Source: Streptomyces sp. NBC_01353
GTDB taxonomy: Bacteria; Actinomycetota; Actinomycetes; Streptomycetales; Streptomycetaceae
Length of the DNA stretch: 64,000 nucleotides
Direction: 5' to 3'
Assembly: GCF_036237275.1 (NCBI RefSeq)
Contig: NZ_CP108352.1
Span: 3,348,001-3,412,000, forward strand
This document shows, in pieces, positions 25,509 to 33,963 of the stretch. Numbering within the stretch: position 1 is the stretch's first letter; every line of letters begins with the position of its first letter. The position numbers were made by a program, and so were the translations under genes. Below the pieces are notes generated by a model. It was not told the DNA's origin, did not search any database, and was given only the letters and a program-made list of their open reading frames with translations.

Positions 25509-26638
25509 AGGTCCTGCACATCATCACCGGTCTCGGGATCGGCGGCGCCGAGCAGCAACTCCGGCTGCTGCTGCGTCATCTGCCGGTACGGAGCGAGGTC
25601 GTCACCCTCACCAACCCGGGCGCCGTCGCCGGCGGCATCGTGGCCGACGGGGTGCCCGTCGTGAATCTCGGCATGACCGGCAACCGGGATCTCGGCGCGC
25701 TGCCCCGGCTCGCGGGGATCGTCCGCCGGGGCCGGTACGACCTCGTCCACACCCACCTGTACCGGGCCTGTGTCTACGGCAGGATCGCCGCCCGGCTCGC
25801 GGGGGTCCGTGCGGTCCTCGCCACCGAACACTCCCTCGGCGACACCCAGATCGAGGGCAGACCGCTCTCCGCCGGCACCCGGGCGCTCTACCGGGCCACC
25901 GAGCGGCTCGGCACGTCCACGGTCGCGGTCTCGCCCAGCGTCGCCCGCCGGCTGGAGAAGTGGGGCGTGGCCCCGTCCCGTATCCATGTCGTCCCGAACG
26001 GCATCGAGCGGGCGCGGTTCGGTCACGACGAGGACGCGCGGCGGATGACGAGGAAGGCGCTAGGGCTGCCGGAGGACGCGTTCGTCGTCGGCGGTGTAGG
26101 GCGGCTCGCGCCCGGGAAGCGGTTCGACCGGCTCGTCCGTGCGGTGGCGTCGGTGCCGGAGGCGCGGCTGCTGCTGGTCGGGGAGGGCGAGGAGCGCGAG
26201 CGGCTGCTCGCCGTGGCGCGGGAGTGCGGGGCGGCCGACCGGGTGCTCCTCGCGGGCGCCTGCGAGGACCCTCCGTCCGTGACGTCCGCGGGTCCCGGCC
26301 TGCCCTCGCTCCTCGCGGCGATGGACGTCTTCGTCTCCACCTCCCCCGACGAGTCCTTCGGGCTCGCGGTCGTCGAGGCGCTCGCCGCCGGCCTTCCGGT
26401 GCTGTACGTGGCCTGCCCGGCGATCGACGACCTGCCGCCGGACGCGGCCCCCGGGGCGCGACGGATCGGCCCGTCCGTACCCGAACTGGTCTCGGCGTTG
26501 CGCGGCATCCGGGACGCCCGCCTCGCCCGGCTGCCACAGCCCGAGGTCGCGCGCCGCTACGACATCGCGCACAGCGCCCAGCAGTTGATGTCCCTCTACG
26601 AACAGGCCGTCCACGGCACCCCTCTCCTCGCGAAGTGA
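25505..26638 (+). CDS. GT4-family glycosyltransferase (second)
   Basis: A 377-residue GT-B enzyme. LHIITGLGIGGAEQQLRLLL is the N-terminal glycine loop of the acceptor domain; VGGVGRLAPGKRFDRLV and the EX7E motif in DESFGLAVVEALAAGLP mark the donor domain. It is distinct from the first GT4 and gives the locus at least two elongating transferases in addition to the initiator, so the repeat unit probably has three or more sugars. ATGA overlap with the deacetylase. Confidence 0.9.
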   Translation: MKVLHIITGLGIGGAEQQLRLLLRHLPVRSEVVTLTNPGAVAGGIVADGVPVVNLGMTGNRDLGALPRLAGIVRRGRYDLVHTHLYRACVYGRIAARLAGVRAVLATEHSLGDTQIEGRPLSAGTRALYRATERLGTSTVAVSPSVARRLEKWGVAPSRIHVVPNGIERARFGHDEDARRMTRKALGLPEDAFVVGGVGRLAPGKRFDRLVRAVASVPEARLLLVGEGEERERLLAVARECGAADRVLLAGACEDPPSVTSAGPGLPSLLAAMDVFVSTSPDESFGLAVVEALAAGLPVLYVACPAIDDLPPDAAPGARRIGPSVPELVSALRGIRDARLARLPQPEVARRYDIAHSAQQLMSLYEQAVHGTPLLAK

Positions 26639-26645
26639 GACACCC

Positions 26646-27386
26646 ATGAGCCCCAGCTCAAGCCCCAGCCCCAGCTCCATGAGCCCCTTGAGTCCCAGCC
26701 CGCTCTCCCGACGACGGTCGCCTCTCATGAAGGCGCTGCGCACCCCCCGCCGACGGTGGGTGCTGCCCGCCTCCGTGCTGATCGGCGCCACGCTCGGCGG
26801 CGGGTACGGGGCGCTGAAGGCACCCGAGTACGCGGCGACGAGTTACGTCATCGTGGTCCCCGGCGAGAAGTCCGACCCGGCGGCCGCGCTCGGCTTCGCC
26901 CAGGCGTACGGGCGGGTCGCCACGGACATCGCGGTGACCGGCGACGCGCAGGTGTGGGCCGGGGTCTCCGCCCAGACCCTACGGTCGAGCGTGCAGGCGG
27001 CGACCTCGCCGGACGCGCCGATGATCTCCATCACGGCGCGGGCGGCGAAGCCGGGCCGGGCCGTCTCGATGGCGGACGGTGTCGCCCGCGCGCTGGTCCT
27101 CAACAGCTCGCACGTCGCAGGGAGCACGGGCGTGAAGGTCGTCCAGTTCTCCCGGGCGACCAAGCCGGTGGACCCGGTCTCGCCCTCCGCCCCGCTGTCC
27201 GCGCTGGTCGGCGGCTGCGCGGGTGGTCTGCTGGGCGGTCTGGTGCTGCTGGTGCGGCCCAAGCGCGCGGGACGTACGGAGAGCGGGGCGGAGGCGCGTA
27301 CGGAGGCACGGAACTCCCGGCAGACCTCGTCCGCCGTTCCCGGCCCGGCGGGCGCCCAGCACCAGCCGGAACCGGAGGCGGTGTGA
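26646..27386 (+). CDS. Wzz-like chain-length / polysaccharide co-polymerase protein
   Basis: A 246-residue protein with two membrane helices (about residues 38-57 and 180-200) flanking an extracytoplasmic region (VIVVPGEKSDPAAALGFAQA to VVQFSRATKPVDPVSPSAP). That last segment is the Pro-rich motif found before the second helix of Wzz/PCP proteins. It would set polymer length with the Wzy-like enzyme. No tyrosine kinase domain is fused. The first 27 residues are a Ser/Pro repeat, and ATG 26727 (MKALRTPRRR) may be the real start. Confidence 0.75.
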   Translation: MSPSSSPSPSSMSPLSPSPLSRRRSPLMKALRTPRRRWVLPASVLIGATLGGGYGALKAPEYAATSYVIVVPGEKSDPAAALGFAQAYGRVATDIAVTGDAQVWAGVSAQTLRSSVQAATSPDAPMISITARAAKPGRAVSMADGVARALVLNSSHVAGSTGVKVVQFSRATKPVDPVSPSAPLSALVGGCAGGLLGGLVLLVRPKRAGRTESGAEARTEARNSRQTSSAVPGPAGAQHQPEPEAV

Positions 27387-28522
27387 CCCTGAACGGGCTG
27401 AGCCCGCAGACCTGCCGGGACGGCGAGGAGTTCGGCCGGCTCGGCGAGCGGTGGGCGTCGCTGTACGCCCGCTGTTCCTCGGCCACCCCGTTCCAGTCCC
27501 ACTCCTGGCTGCACTCCTGGTGGGTGTCGTACGGTCGGCCGGGCGCGCTGCGCGTGGTCCTCGTACGGCGGCAGGACGGAGAACTGGTCGCGGCGGCGCC
27601 CCTGATGCGCGCCCGCGGCCCGCTCCCGGTCCTCACCCCACTCGGCGGCTCGATCACGGACTTCACCGACGTCCTGCTCGACGACGCGTGCCCCGAGGCG
27701 GCGCCCGCGCTGGCCGTGGCGCTGGCCCGGGCGGCGCGCGGCGCGGTGGTCGATCTGCGCGAGGTACGCCCCGGGGCGGCCGCCGAGCGGGTCTTCGCCC
27801 GCTGGCACGGCCCGCGCCGGCGGCTCGCCGACTCGCTCTGCCTGGAGCTTCCCGCGGTGCCGATGGACGCCCTGCTCGAACGGATTCCGTCGAACAAGGC
27901 CCAGCGCGTGCGCGCCAAGCTACGCAAGCTGGACGCGCTCGGCATCGACGAGCGTGTCGTGCCCGGCGAGGAGGTGCCGGCCGCCCTCGACCGGCTGCTG
28001 AGGTTGCATCAGCTGCAATGGCAGGGGCGGGGCGTGACGGTCGAGCACACCAGCGACCGGTTCGCGCAGCATCTGGCGCGGGCGGTGCGGCCGATGGTCG
28101 AGCGTGGGGACGCGCGGGTGACCGAGTTCCGGCTCGCGGGCGATGTCGTCGCGGCCGATCTGACGCTGATGTCGCCGCAGCTCGCGGGCGGTTATCTGTA
28201 CGGCGCCGATCCGGTGCTGCGCGCGCGGAAGATCGACGTGGCGACGATGCTGCTGCGTCATGGGGCGCGCGAGACGAGTGCGAGCGGGCGGGCGACGCTG
28301 AGCATGTTGCGGGGCAACGAACCGTACAAGCAGCACTGGCGTCCGGAGACGGTTCCCAACCAGCGGCTGATGCTGGCGGGGCGGGGCGCGGCCCCGGTGC
28401 TGTGGCTCTGGGCGGGCGCGGCGGACGGACGGCGCTGGGCGGCCCGGCAGGCGCGGGAGCGGGCCTGGGTGGGGCGGGCGCTCGCGCGGCTGCCGGGACG
28501 GGCGAACGGCGGCGGAGGATGA
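27383..28522 (+). CDS. CelD/BcsL-like GNAT acyltransferase
   Basis: A 379-residue cytoplasmic protein of the PF13480 group (GNAT domain found in CelD/BcsL polysaccharide proteins and FemAB-like enzymes). Recognisable parts are TPFQSHSWLHSWWVSYG near the start and the C-terminal GYLYGADPVLRARKIDVATM and LRGNEPYKQHWRP. It probably acetylates a sugar or transfers another acyl/aminoacyl group, counterpart to the deacetylase. GGAGG 6 bases upstream supports GTG 27383. It is the last gene of the operon; the stop codon sits in the loop of a terminator hairpin. Confidence 0.8.
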   Translation: MTLNGLSPQTCRDGEEFGRLGERWASLYARCSSATPFQSHSWLHSWWVSYGRPGALRVVLVRRQDGELVAAAPLMRARGPLPVLTPLGGSITDFTDVLLDDACPEAAPALAVALARAARGAVVDLREVRPGAAAERVFARWHGPRRRLADSLCLELPAVPMDALLERIPSNKAQRVRAKLRKLDALGIDERVVPGEEVPAALDRLLRLHQLQWQGRGVTVEHTSDRFAQHLARAVRPMVERGDARVTEFRLAGDVVAADLTLMSPQLAGGYLYGADPVLRARKIDVATMLLRHGARETSASGRATLSMLRGNEPYKQHWRPETVPNQRLMLAGRGAAPVLWLWAGAADGRRWAARQARERAWVGRALARLPGRANGGGG

Positions 28523-28536
28523 GCTCCTCCGCCGCC
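28508..28536. terminator. Convergent hairpin terminator with the stop codon in its loop
   Basis: GGCGGCGGAGGA (28508-28519) pairs perfectly with TCCTCCGCCGCC (28525-28536); the five-base loop TGAGC includes the TGA of the acyltransferase. It ends the operon and also faces the convergent stalked GH26-like gene. Confidence 0.7.
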
Positions 28537-28563
28537 GTGGCGCCTGGCCGGGTCCTTCAGTGA

Positions 28564-30567
28564 TCAGAAGGGCCAGGAGTCGCTGTCCAGGATGTCCTCC
28601 CAGCTGTCGTTGGTGTCGGTGTCGTCGTCCATCCAGCCTTCCTTCCAGTCGCCCTTGGGAACGCAGACCGGGCCGCCGATCCAGCTCTCCACCCACGAAC
28701 CGAGGTTCACGGTCCAACAGTTCGGCGCGGGCTTCGGCAGCTCGGGCTTGGGAAGCTCGGGCTTCGGTTCGGGCTTGGGCTCAGGCTTCGGCTCGGGCTT
28801 GGGTTCCGGCTTGGCCGGGACTTCGGGCTTGGGCACCGGCTTCGTCGGGACCTCCGGCTTGGGTTCCGGCAGGGTCGGGACTTCGGGCTCCGGCACCGGC
28901 TTCGTCGGGACCTCGGGCTCCGGCACCGGCAGGGTCGGGACTTCGGGCTCCGGCACCGGCTTCGTCGGAACCTCGGGCTCCGGCACCGGCAGGGTCGGGA
29001 CTTCGGGCTCCGGCACCGGCTTCGTCGGAACCTCCGGCTTCGGCACCGGCAGGGTCGGGACTTCGGGCTCCGGCACCGGCTTGGTCGGAACCTCGGGCTT
29101 CGGCACCGGCTTGGTCGGAACCTCCGGCTTGGGTTCCGGCAGGGTCGGGACTTCGGGCTCCGGCACCGGCTTCGTCGGAACCTCGGGCTTCGGCACCGGC
29201 TTCGTCGGAACCTCCGGCTTCGGCACCGGCTTCGTCGGAACCTCCGGCTTGGGCACCGGCTTGGTCGGAACCTCCGGCTCCGGCACCGGCTTCGTCGGAA
29301 CCTCCGGCTTGGGCACCGGCTTGGTCGGAACCTCCGGCTCCGGCACCGGCTTCGTCGGGACCTCCGGCTTGGGTTCCGGCAGGGTCGGGACTTCGGGCTC
29401 CGGCACCGGCTTCGTCGGAACCTCGGGTACCTCGGGCTCGGTGGGAAGCTCCGGCACCTCCGGCTCCACCGGCACCTCGGGCTCGACCGGGAGCTCCGGC
29501 TCGACCGGCACTTCGGGCACTTCGGGGTCTGTCGGGAGCTCGGGCTCGACCGGTACCTCCGGCACCACGCCGTACAGCATCTGCCGGAACACCTTCGCCG
29601 ACTTCGGATTGTCGTCGCACTGCCAGACGCCGTGCGGGCAGTAGTCGGTGATCGTGTGATACAGCGGCTTGTGCTTGTTCATCCAATCGAGCATCCGCCG
29701 CATGTACGTGGTGTTGTCGCCGTTCCGGAAGAGCCCCCATTCCGGATAGGAGATCTCCTTGCCGTGCGCGGCCGCGAAATCCACCTGCTTCTGCAGCCCG
29801 TACGGTTCACTGATGTGCTGGTCGAAACTGGCGCCCGGCGGCTGGTCGTACGAGTCCATGCCGATGATGTCGACCACGCTGTCACCCGGATAGCATTCCG
29901 TCCACGGAATGGCGTCCCGCCCACGGCTCGGGTTGAAGTCGAAGCGGAACTCCTGTCCGGGAACGGATCGCATGGCGGTGACGATCCGATTCCAGTACTT
30001 CTTCCACGCCGTGGGGTCCGGTGCGCACCGGTGCGTGTACGTGGTGCCGTTCATCTCCCAGCCGAGGACGATGACGGTGTCGGGAGCGTTCAGGTCGACC
30101 AGGCGCTTCGCGAGGGTCCGGAAGTGGTGGTCGTAGTACCCCGCCGCACCCAGCTGGAGCTGGCGGCGGACCTCGCGGTCGGAGACGCCGGCCTCGTTCC
30201 GCTCCAGCATCGGCACGTTCAGCACGAACAGCCGGTCTGCCTGCTCGTTGCGCCAGTCCGCCCAGGCGTTCAGGAAGCCCGGACGGCCCTCGATGTTCGA
30301 CCAGCGATCCCCGGGGAGGTACGTGTGGCCGACACGGAGCTCCCGCCCGCCGAGCCACCGCTCCATCTGGCCGATCCGGCCGACGCCCACGGGTCCGGAT
30401 TCGAGGAACGCGCCCAACGCCGTGGACAGAGTCGGTTCGGGGACCCGTGTCGTTACGGATTCGGCGGCGTGAGCTGGAGAGGACAGCACGACTGAACCTG
30501 AAGCAAGGAGACCTGCGGTGAACACCCCCAGCCACACACTCGAAGTCTTCCGCGTTCGGTGGGCCAT
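28564..30567 (-). CDS. Secreted GH26-like hydrolase with a long Pro-rich stalk and an acidic C-terminal domain
   Basis: A 667-residue exported enzyme. Signal peptide ~1-34. A GH26-like barrel (about residues 50-320) carries the acid/base in LGWEMNGTTYTH and the nucleophile in SYPEWGLFRNG. Then come ~280 residues of a 10-residue repeat (EVPTKPVPEP / EVPTLPEPKP) and a ~50-residue acidic module with two cysteines and many Trp (VESWIGGPVCVPKGDWKEGW). It is close kin to the enzyme at 9.5 kb, which lacks stalk and tail. GAAGGAG supports ATG 30567. Lying beside the polysaccharide operon, it may trim or release that polymer. Confidence 0.85.
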   Translation of the reverse strand: MAHRTRKTSSVWLGVFTAGLLASGSVVLSSPAHAAESVTTRVPEPTLSTALGAFLESGPVGVGRIGQMERWLGGRELRVGHTYLPGDRWSNIEGRPGFLNAWADWRNEQADRLFVLNVPMLERNEAGVSDREVRRQLQLGAAGYYDHHFRTLAKRLVDLNAPDTVIVLGWEMNGTTYTHRCAPDPTAWKKYWNRIVTAMRSVPGQEFRFDFNPSRGRDAIPWTECYPGDSVVDIIGMDSYDQPPGASFDQHISEPYGLQKQVDFAAAHGKEISYPEWGLFRNGDNTTYMRRMLDWMNKHKPLYHTITDYCPHGVWQCDDNPKSAKVFRQMLYGVVPEVPVEPELPTDPEVPEVPVEPELPVEPEVPVEPEVPELPTEPEVPEVPTKPVPEPEVPTLPEPKPEVPTKPVPEPEVPTKPVPKPEVPTKPVPEPEVPTKPVPKPEVPTKPVPKPEVPTKPVPKPEVPTKPVPEPEVPTLPEPKPEVPTKPVPKPEVPTKPVPEPEVPTLPVPKPEVPTKPVPEPEVPTLPVPEPEVPTKPVPEPEVPTLPVPEPEVPTKPVPEPEVPTLPEPKPEVPTKPVPKPEVPAKPEPKPEPKPEPKPEPKPELPKPELPKPAPNCWTVNLGSWVESWIGGPVCVPKGDWKEGWMDDDTDTNDSWEDILDSDSWPF
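28790..29440. repeat. 30-bp tandem repeats encoding the EVPTKPVPEP stalk
   Basis: About twenty copies of a 30-bp unit (plus strand: TCCGGCTTCGGCACCGGCTT-like with variants), many identical over long stretches, hence prone to expansion or contraction. The opposite strand is open over most of the block, which creates a false ORF. Confidence 0.9.
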
Positions 30568-30612
30568 GGCCACTCCTTCACGATTCGCGCCGCTTGATGG
30601 TCCGTCAGTCAG

Positions 30613-30627
30613 ATACTCCGAAAGTAT
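30613..30627. promoter_or_regulatory. Inverted repeat in the divergent GH26-like / ATP-grasp promoter region
   Basis: ATACT-CCGAA-AGTAT is a perfect 5-bp inverted repeat in the AT-rich 156-bp gap between divergent genes. It is a candidate shared regulator site; no clear -35/-10 pair was assigned. Confidence 0.3.
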
Positions 30628-30723
30628 TCCTAATGAGCCGACCGTGAGCGCGACATCGATCTGATCAGTAGTCCATTGGTGTATTTCATCGCCCAGTTGG
30701 GGCACTCGAGATGAAGGAATGGC

Positions 30724-32025
30724 GTGCCGAGCTTTGACACCCGCATCCCCGCAGTCCTCGTGCGGCTCGATCGGAACCCTTTTCATCACGGCACGCTCGG
30801 CGCCGCGCGCTCCCTGGGAAGAGCCGGAATCCCGGTACACGCCGTTCTTGAATCACTCACGAGCCCCGCCGCCCGCTCCCGGTACGTCCACGGTGTCCAT
30901 CTCCGCCCGGACCCCACCTCGCCCGACGACGAGGCCGACGCCCTCGCCCGACGCCTCGTGCAGCTCGCCGACGAGGTGCAGGCACCGGCCCTCCTCGTCC
31001 CCCTGGACGACATCAGCGCCCTCGCACTGGCCGCACACCGCACCGAACTGACGGGCCGGTACCTCCTGCCCGACCAGCCCTCCGAACAGCTCGTCCGCGT
31101 CGCCGACAAGGCCGAGCTCGCCGAGACCTGCCGCGCCCTGTCCCTCCCCCACCCCCGTACCGAGATCCCCACGAGCGCCGACGAGGCGGCCGCCATGGCC
31201 TGGTCGCTCGGGCTGCCGGTCGTGACCAAGTGGAGCCGCCCCTGGCTGCTTCCGCCCGGCACCGGGCTGCGCAGCACGTCGATCGCGCGCTCACTGGCCG
31301 AGGTGCGCGAGCTGTTCGCCCGTACCGGGGAGGCCGGCAGCAGGCTGCTGCTCCAGAGTCTCCTGCCTCCCGGGCGGGATCTGGACTGGTTCTGCCACGG
31401 GTACGCGGACTCCACCGGCGGCTGCCCGGTCCGGGCCACCGGGCTCAAGGAGCGGTCGTGGCCGGACGGGGCAGGCCTCACGGCCGTCGGCCGCTGGGCG
31501 GCGAACCCGGTGGTCGAGCGGATGGCCGGCGACCTGATCGCCGCGCTCGGCTATCGGGGCGTGTTCGACCTGGACTTCCGGCTCGACCGCTCCACCGGCG
31601 CGTACCACCTGCTCGACTTCAACCCCCGCCCCGGCGCCCAGTTCCGGCTCTTCGCCGACGGGGACGGCCTCGATGTCGTCCGCGCGATGCATCTGGACCT
31701 GACCGGGCGCCCGGTCCCGGCGCACACACCCGCGTACGGACGCCGCTTCGTGGTCGAGAACTACGCGGCACTGTCCCTGCTCGCCTCGCCGCGCCGCCGG
31801 TACACCGCCGAGCCCGGCGCCTCGCGCGCGGGCACGGAGACGGCCTGGTTCGCCGCCGACGATCCGGTACCCGCACTCTCGATGGCCCGCGCCTGGCTCC
31901 TCCACGCCCTGCGAAAAGGCCTGGTGACGCTCCGTCGACTCTTCCGATCCGGCCGCCCACGCGCTGCGACCGTCGTGTCGCCACCGGCGGCCCGTACCCC
32001 CTCCAGCCAGATGAACCGACGATGA
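30724..32025 (+). CDS. ATP-grasp carboxylate-amine ligase-like protein
   Basis: A 433-residue protein of the ATP-grasp fold, close in style to the D-aspartate ligase/carbamoyl-phosphate-synthase-like group. It has an N-terminal Rossmann part (FHHGTLGAARSLGRAGIPVH), a lysine-bearing ATP lid region (LPVVTKWSRPW), and the Mg-ATP site GVFDLDFRLD and LLDFNPRPGAQFRL. Such enzymes activate a carboxylate as acyl phosphate and join it to an amine. Beside an exopolysaccharide locus it may attach an amino acid to a sugar or make a precursor. GAAGGA supports GTG 30724. The next gene is coupled. Confidence 0.85.
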   Translation: MPSFDTRIPAVLVRLDRNPFHHGTLGAARSLGRAGIPVHAVLESLTSPAARSRYVHGVHLRPDPTSPDDEADALARRLVQLADEVQAPALLVPLDDISALALAAHRTELTGRYLLPDQPSEQLVRVADKAELAETCRALSLPHPRTEIPTSADEAAAMAWSLGLPVVTKWSRPWLLPPGTGLRSTSIARSLAEVRELFARTGEAGSRLLLQSLLPPGRDLDWFCHGYADSTGGCPVRATGLKERSWPDGAGLTAVGRWAANPVVERMAGDLIAALGYRGVFDLDFRLDRSTGAYHLLDFNPRPGAQFRLFADGDGLDVVRAMHLDLTGRPVPAHTPAYGRRFVVENYAALSLLASPRRRYTAEPGASRAGTETAWFAADDPVPALSMARAWLLHALRKGLVTLRRLFRSGRPRAATVVSPPAARTPSSQMNRR

Positions 32026-32039
32026 GGACTGAAGGCACG

Positions 32040-33296
32040 ATGTACGACCTGGTCATTGTGGGAGCCGGACCCTATGGACTGTCCGTGGCCGCCCATGCGG
32101 CCGCCCACGGGCTGAACCTGCGGACCTTCGGTCGCCCGATGGAGTCCTGGCACGCCATGCCCTCGGGCATGTTCCTGAAGTCCGAGCCCTGGGCCTCCCA
32201 TCTCTCCGACCCGGCCGGCGCGTACGGGCTCGACGCCTACGCGACCACCCGGGGCATCCGCGCCGAACACGGAGTCCCGCTGCCGGTCGGCTTCTTCGCC
32301 GCGTACGGCGACTGGTTCGCCCGCCAGGCGGTCCCCGCGCTCGACGAGCGCATGATCGCCTCCGTCGCGCCGCGCGCCGAAGGGTTCGAGGTGGTCACGG
32401 AGGACGGTGAGGCCCTGCATACGCGGACGGTGGCGCTGGCCGTCGGCGTCCTGCCGTTCATGGAGATCCCCGGGCCCCTGCGCGGACTTCCGCGCCGGTA
32501 CGTCACCCACAGCAGTCACCACGGGGAGCTGGACGGCTTCGCCGGTCGCGACGTCACCGTCGTCGGCGCCGGCCAGGCGGCCCTGGAGACGGCCGCGATC
32601 CTCACCGAACAGGGAGCGACCGTCCGGATCCTGGCCCGCTCGGACCGGCTGAACTGGAACACGCTCCCGCCCGCCCTCGACCGCGGCCTGTGGCAGTCGC
32701 TGCGCGCCCCGCACACGGGCCTGGGCTGCGGCTGGCACAACCGGCTGTACGCGGAGACTCCCGGGCTCTTCCGGCGGCTGCCCGCCCCCACCCGCGAGCG
32801 CATCTTCGACTCGGCGCTCGGCCCGGCGGGTGCGTGGTGGCTGCGCGAACGGTTCGCGGCCGTGAGCGACGTACGCCTCGGTCGGCGCATCGTCTCCGCG
32901 GCTCCGACCGGAGACGACCGGCTGCGGCTGGAGGTGGCCGGGCCGGACGGGACGACGGTCGTGGAGACCGACCATGTCATCGCGGCGACCGGGTTCGCGC
33001 CGAGCCTGGGGCGGGCGGAGGTGCTGGCGTCCGAGCTGCGCGAATCGCTGCGGACGGTCGGCACCGGCGGGGCGCCGGAGGTCGGGGCGCAGTTCGAGTC
33101 CTCGCAGCCGGGCCTGTTCCTCGCGGGGCTGCTGACGGCGCCGTCGTACGGCCCGTCGATGCGCTTCGTATTCGGCGCCGACTACACGGCGGGGCGGCTC
33201 GTACGGGGCGTACGGCAGCGGTTGCGAGCGACATCGCGTGGGTCGATCGGCCGTCCGCGTACGGGAGACGAGCGGACGCCGGCCGCCCGGGCATGA
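32040..33296 (+). CDS. FAD/NAD(P)-dependent oxidoreductase, N-hydroxylase/monooxygenase-like
   Basis: A 418-residue flavoprotein. The FAD-binding Rossmann motif is VIVGAGPYGLS at the start, the second nucleotide site is VTVVGAGQAALETAA, and ATGFAP near the C-terminus matches flavin N-hydroxylases and Baeyer-Villiger-type monooxygenases. FLKSEPWASHLSDP is typical of SidA/lysine-hydroxylase-related proteins. It could hydroxylate or oxidise the product of the coupled ATP-grasp enzyme. ATG 32040 has GAAGG 4 bases upstream; ATG 32022, overlapping the previous stop, is the alternative. A convergent terminator follows. Confidence 0.83.
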   Translation: MYDLVIVGAGPYGLSVAAHAAAHGLNLRTFGRPMESWHAMPSGMFLKSEPWASHLSDPAGAYGLDAYATTRGIRAEHGVPLPVGFFAAYGDWFARQAVPALDERMIASVAPRAEGFEVVTEDGEALHTRTVALAVGVLPFMEIPGPLRGLPRRYVTHSSHHGELDGFAGRDVTVVGAGQAALETAAILTEQGATVRILARSDRLNWNTLPPALDRGLWQSLRAPHTGLGCGWHNRLYAETPGLFRRLPAPTRERIFDSALGPAGAWWLRERFAAVSDVRLGRRIVSAAPTGDDRLRLEVAGPDGTTVVETDHVIAATGFAPSLGRAEVLASELRESLRTVGTGGAPEVGAQFESSQPGLFLAGLLTAPSYGPSMRFVFGADYTAGRLVRGVRQRLRATSRGSIGRPRTGDERTPAARA

Positions 33297-33299
33297 CGA

Positions 33300-33344
33300 A
33301 GGCCGGCCCCGCGCAACGTCCGAGACGTCCTGCGGGGCCGGCCT
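33300..33344. terminator. Convergent hairpin terminator
   Basis: AGGCCGGCCCCGC (33300-33312) pairs with GCGGGGCCGGCCT (33332-33344), with a second small ACGTC/GACGT hairpin in the loop; placed between the convergent oxidoreductase and chaplin genes. Confidence 0.75.
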
Positions 33345-33354
33345 CAGCCGTACG

Positions 33355-33588
33355 TCAGAAGTTGACGCAGGTGTTGCCGATGGTCGGGTTGAGAATCCCG
33401 ATCACGTTGATGGTGTTGCCGCAGGCGTTGATCGGGATGTGGATCGGAGCCTGGACCACGTTGCCCGACAGGACGCCCGGCGAACCGATCGCGACACCGT
33501 GCGCGTCGGCGTCCGCCAGCGCGGGGGAGGCCGCACCCAGAGCCATGAACAGACCGGCGACGACGACCGCAGCCTTCTTGCACTTCAT
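33355..33588 (-). CDS. Short chaplin (third)
   Basis: A 77-residue secreted chaplin with a different signal peptide (MKCKKAAVVVAGLFMALGAA) from the other two. The single domain reads SPGVLSGNVVQAPIHIPIN, then ACGNTINVIGILNPTIGNTC, with the conserved cysteine pair 17 residues apart, and ends VNF. It is richer in Ile than the others, which may alter amyloid behaviour. AAAGGA lies upstream of ATG 33588 at a long spacing. No convincing BldN motif was found here, unlike the other two chaplins. Confidence 0.95.
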   Translation of the reverse strand: MKCKKAAVVVAGLFMALGAASPALADADAHGVAIGSPGVLSGNVVQAPIHIPINACGNTINVIGILNPTIGNTCVNF

Positions 33589-33756
33589 TTCGTCTAAGTC
33601 CTTTCCGCGGCGGACGGAATTCCACGGATCTCGCGAATCGCCGGTGCATTGCAACGCCCAGCCTCCGCCGCACACATCACAACGACCATGCCCCGAAAAG
33701 GAAACCGGCCTATCGCCGGTCGAGTGGTATTCACCCCATTGCGCTCACGTTCGGCG

Positions 33757-33963
33757 TCAGCGCGGCCAGACCGGCGTCGTCATCAGACGCTCCCACTCGC
33801 GGTCCGGCATCCCCGGCACGGTGCGGCCCGCCAGGGCCCATTGCTGGACCAGCGAGGCGTAGACGGGGACCGGTCCCCGGTCGACAGGTGGCGGCGGGTC
33901 CGCCACATAACGGCTCTTCGGAATGAAGGCCATCCGCTCCCATTTCCCGGGATCGGGTGCCAT
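33757..33963 (-). CDS. Small conserved-looking protein of unknown function
   Basis: A 68-residue soluble protein with Trp, Pro and Arg residues and a compact C-terminal segment (WALAGRTVPGMPDREWERL). It lacks signal peptide and membrane helix. GGGAGGG 5 bases before ATG 33963 is a very strong ribosome binding site, which argues that it is real despite its size. I do not recognise the family. It lies between a chaplin and the divergent LCP gene. Confidence 0.55.
   Translation of the reverse strand: MAPDPGKWERMAFIPKSRYVADPPPPVDRGPVPVYASLVQQWALAGRTVPGMPDREWERLMTTPVWPR

Noticed and set aside
28592-29644. Long plus-strand frame rich in Gly-Thr-Ser-Gly over the stalk of the GH26-like gene
   Set aside because: It is the exact antisense of a 30-bp tandem repeat, so openness is a composition effect. 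The minus-strand frame has signal peptide, catalytic domain and ribosome binding site.
33589-33706. BldN-type promoter for the third chaplin
   Set aside because: CGTTGC (33656-33651) and CGTTGT (33684-33679) occur on the minus strand, but the hexamers 16 bases upstream match the -35 in at most three of six positions.
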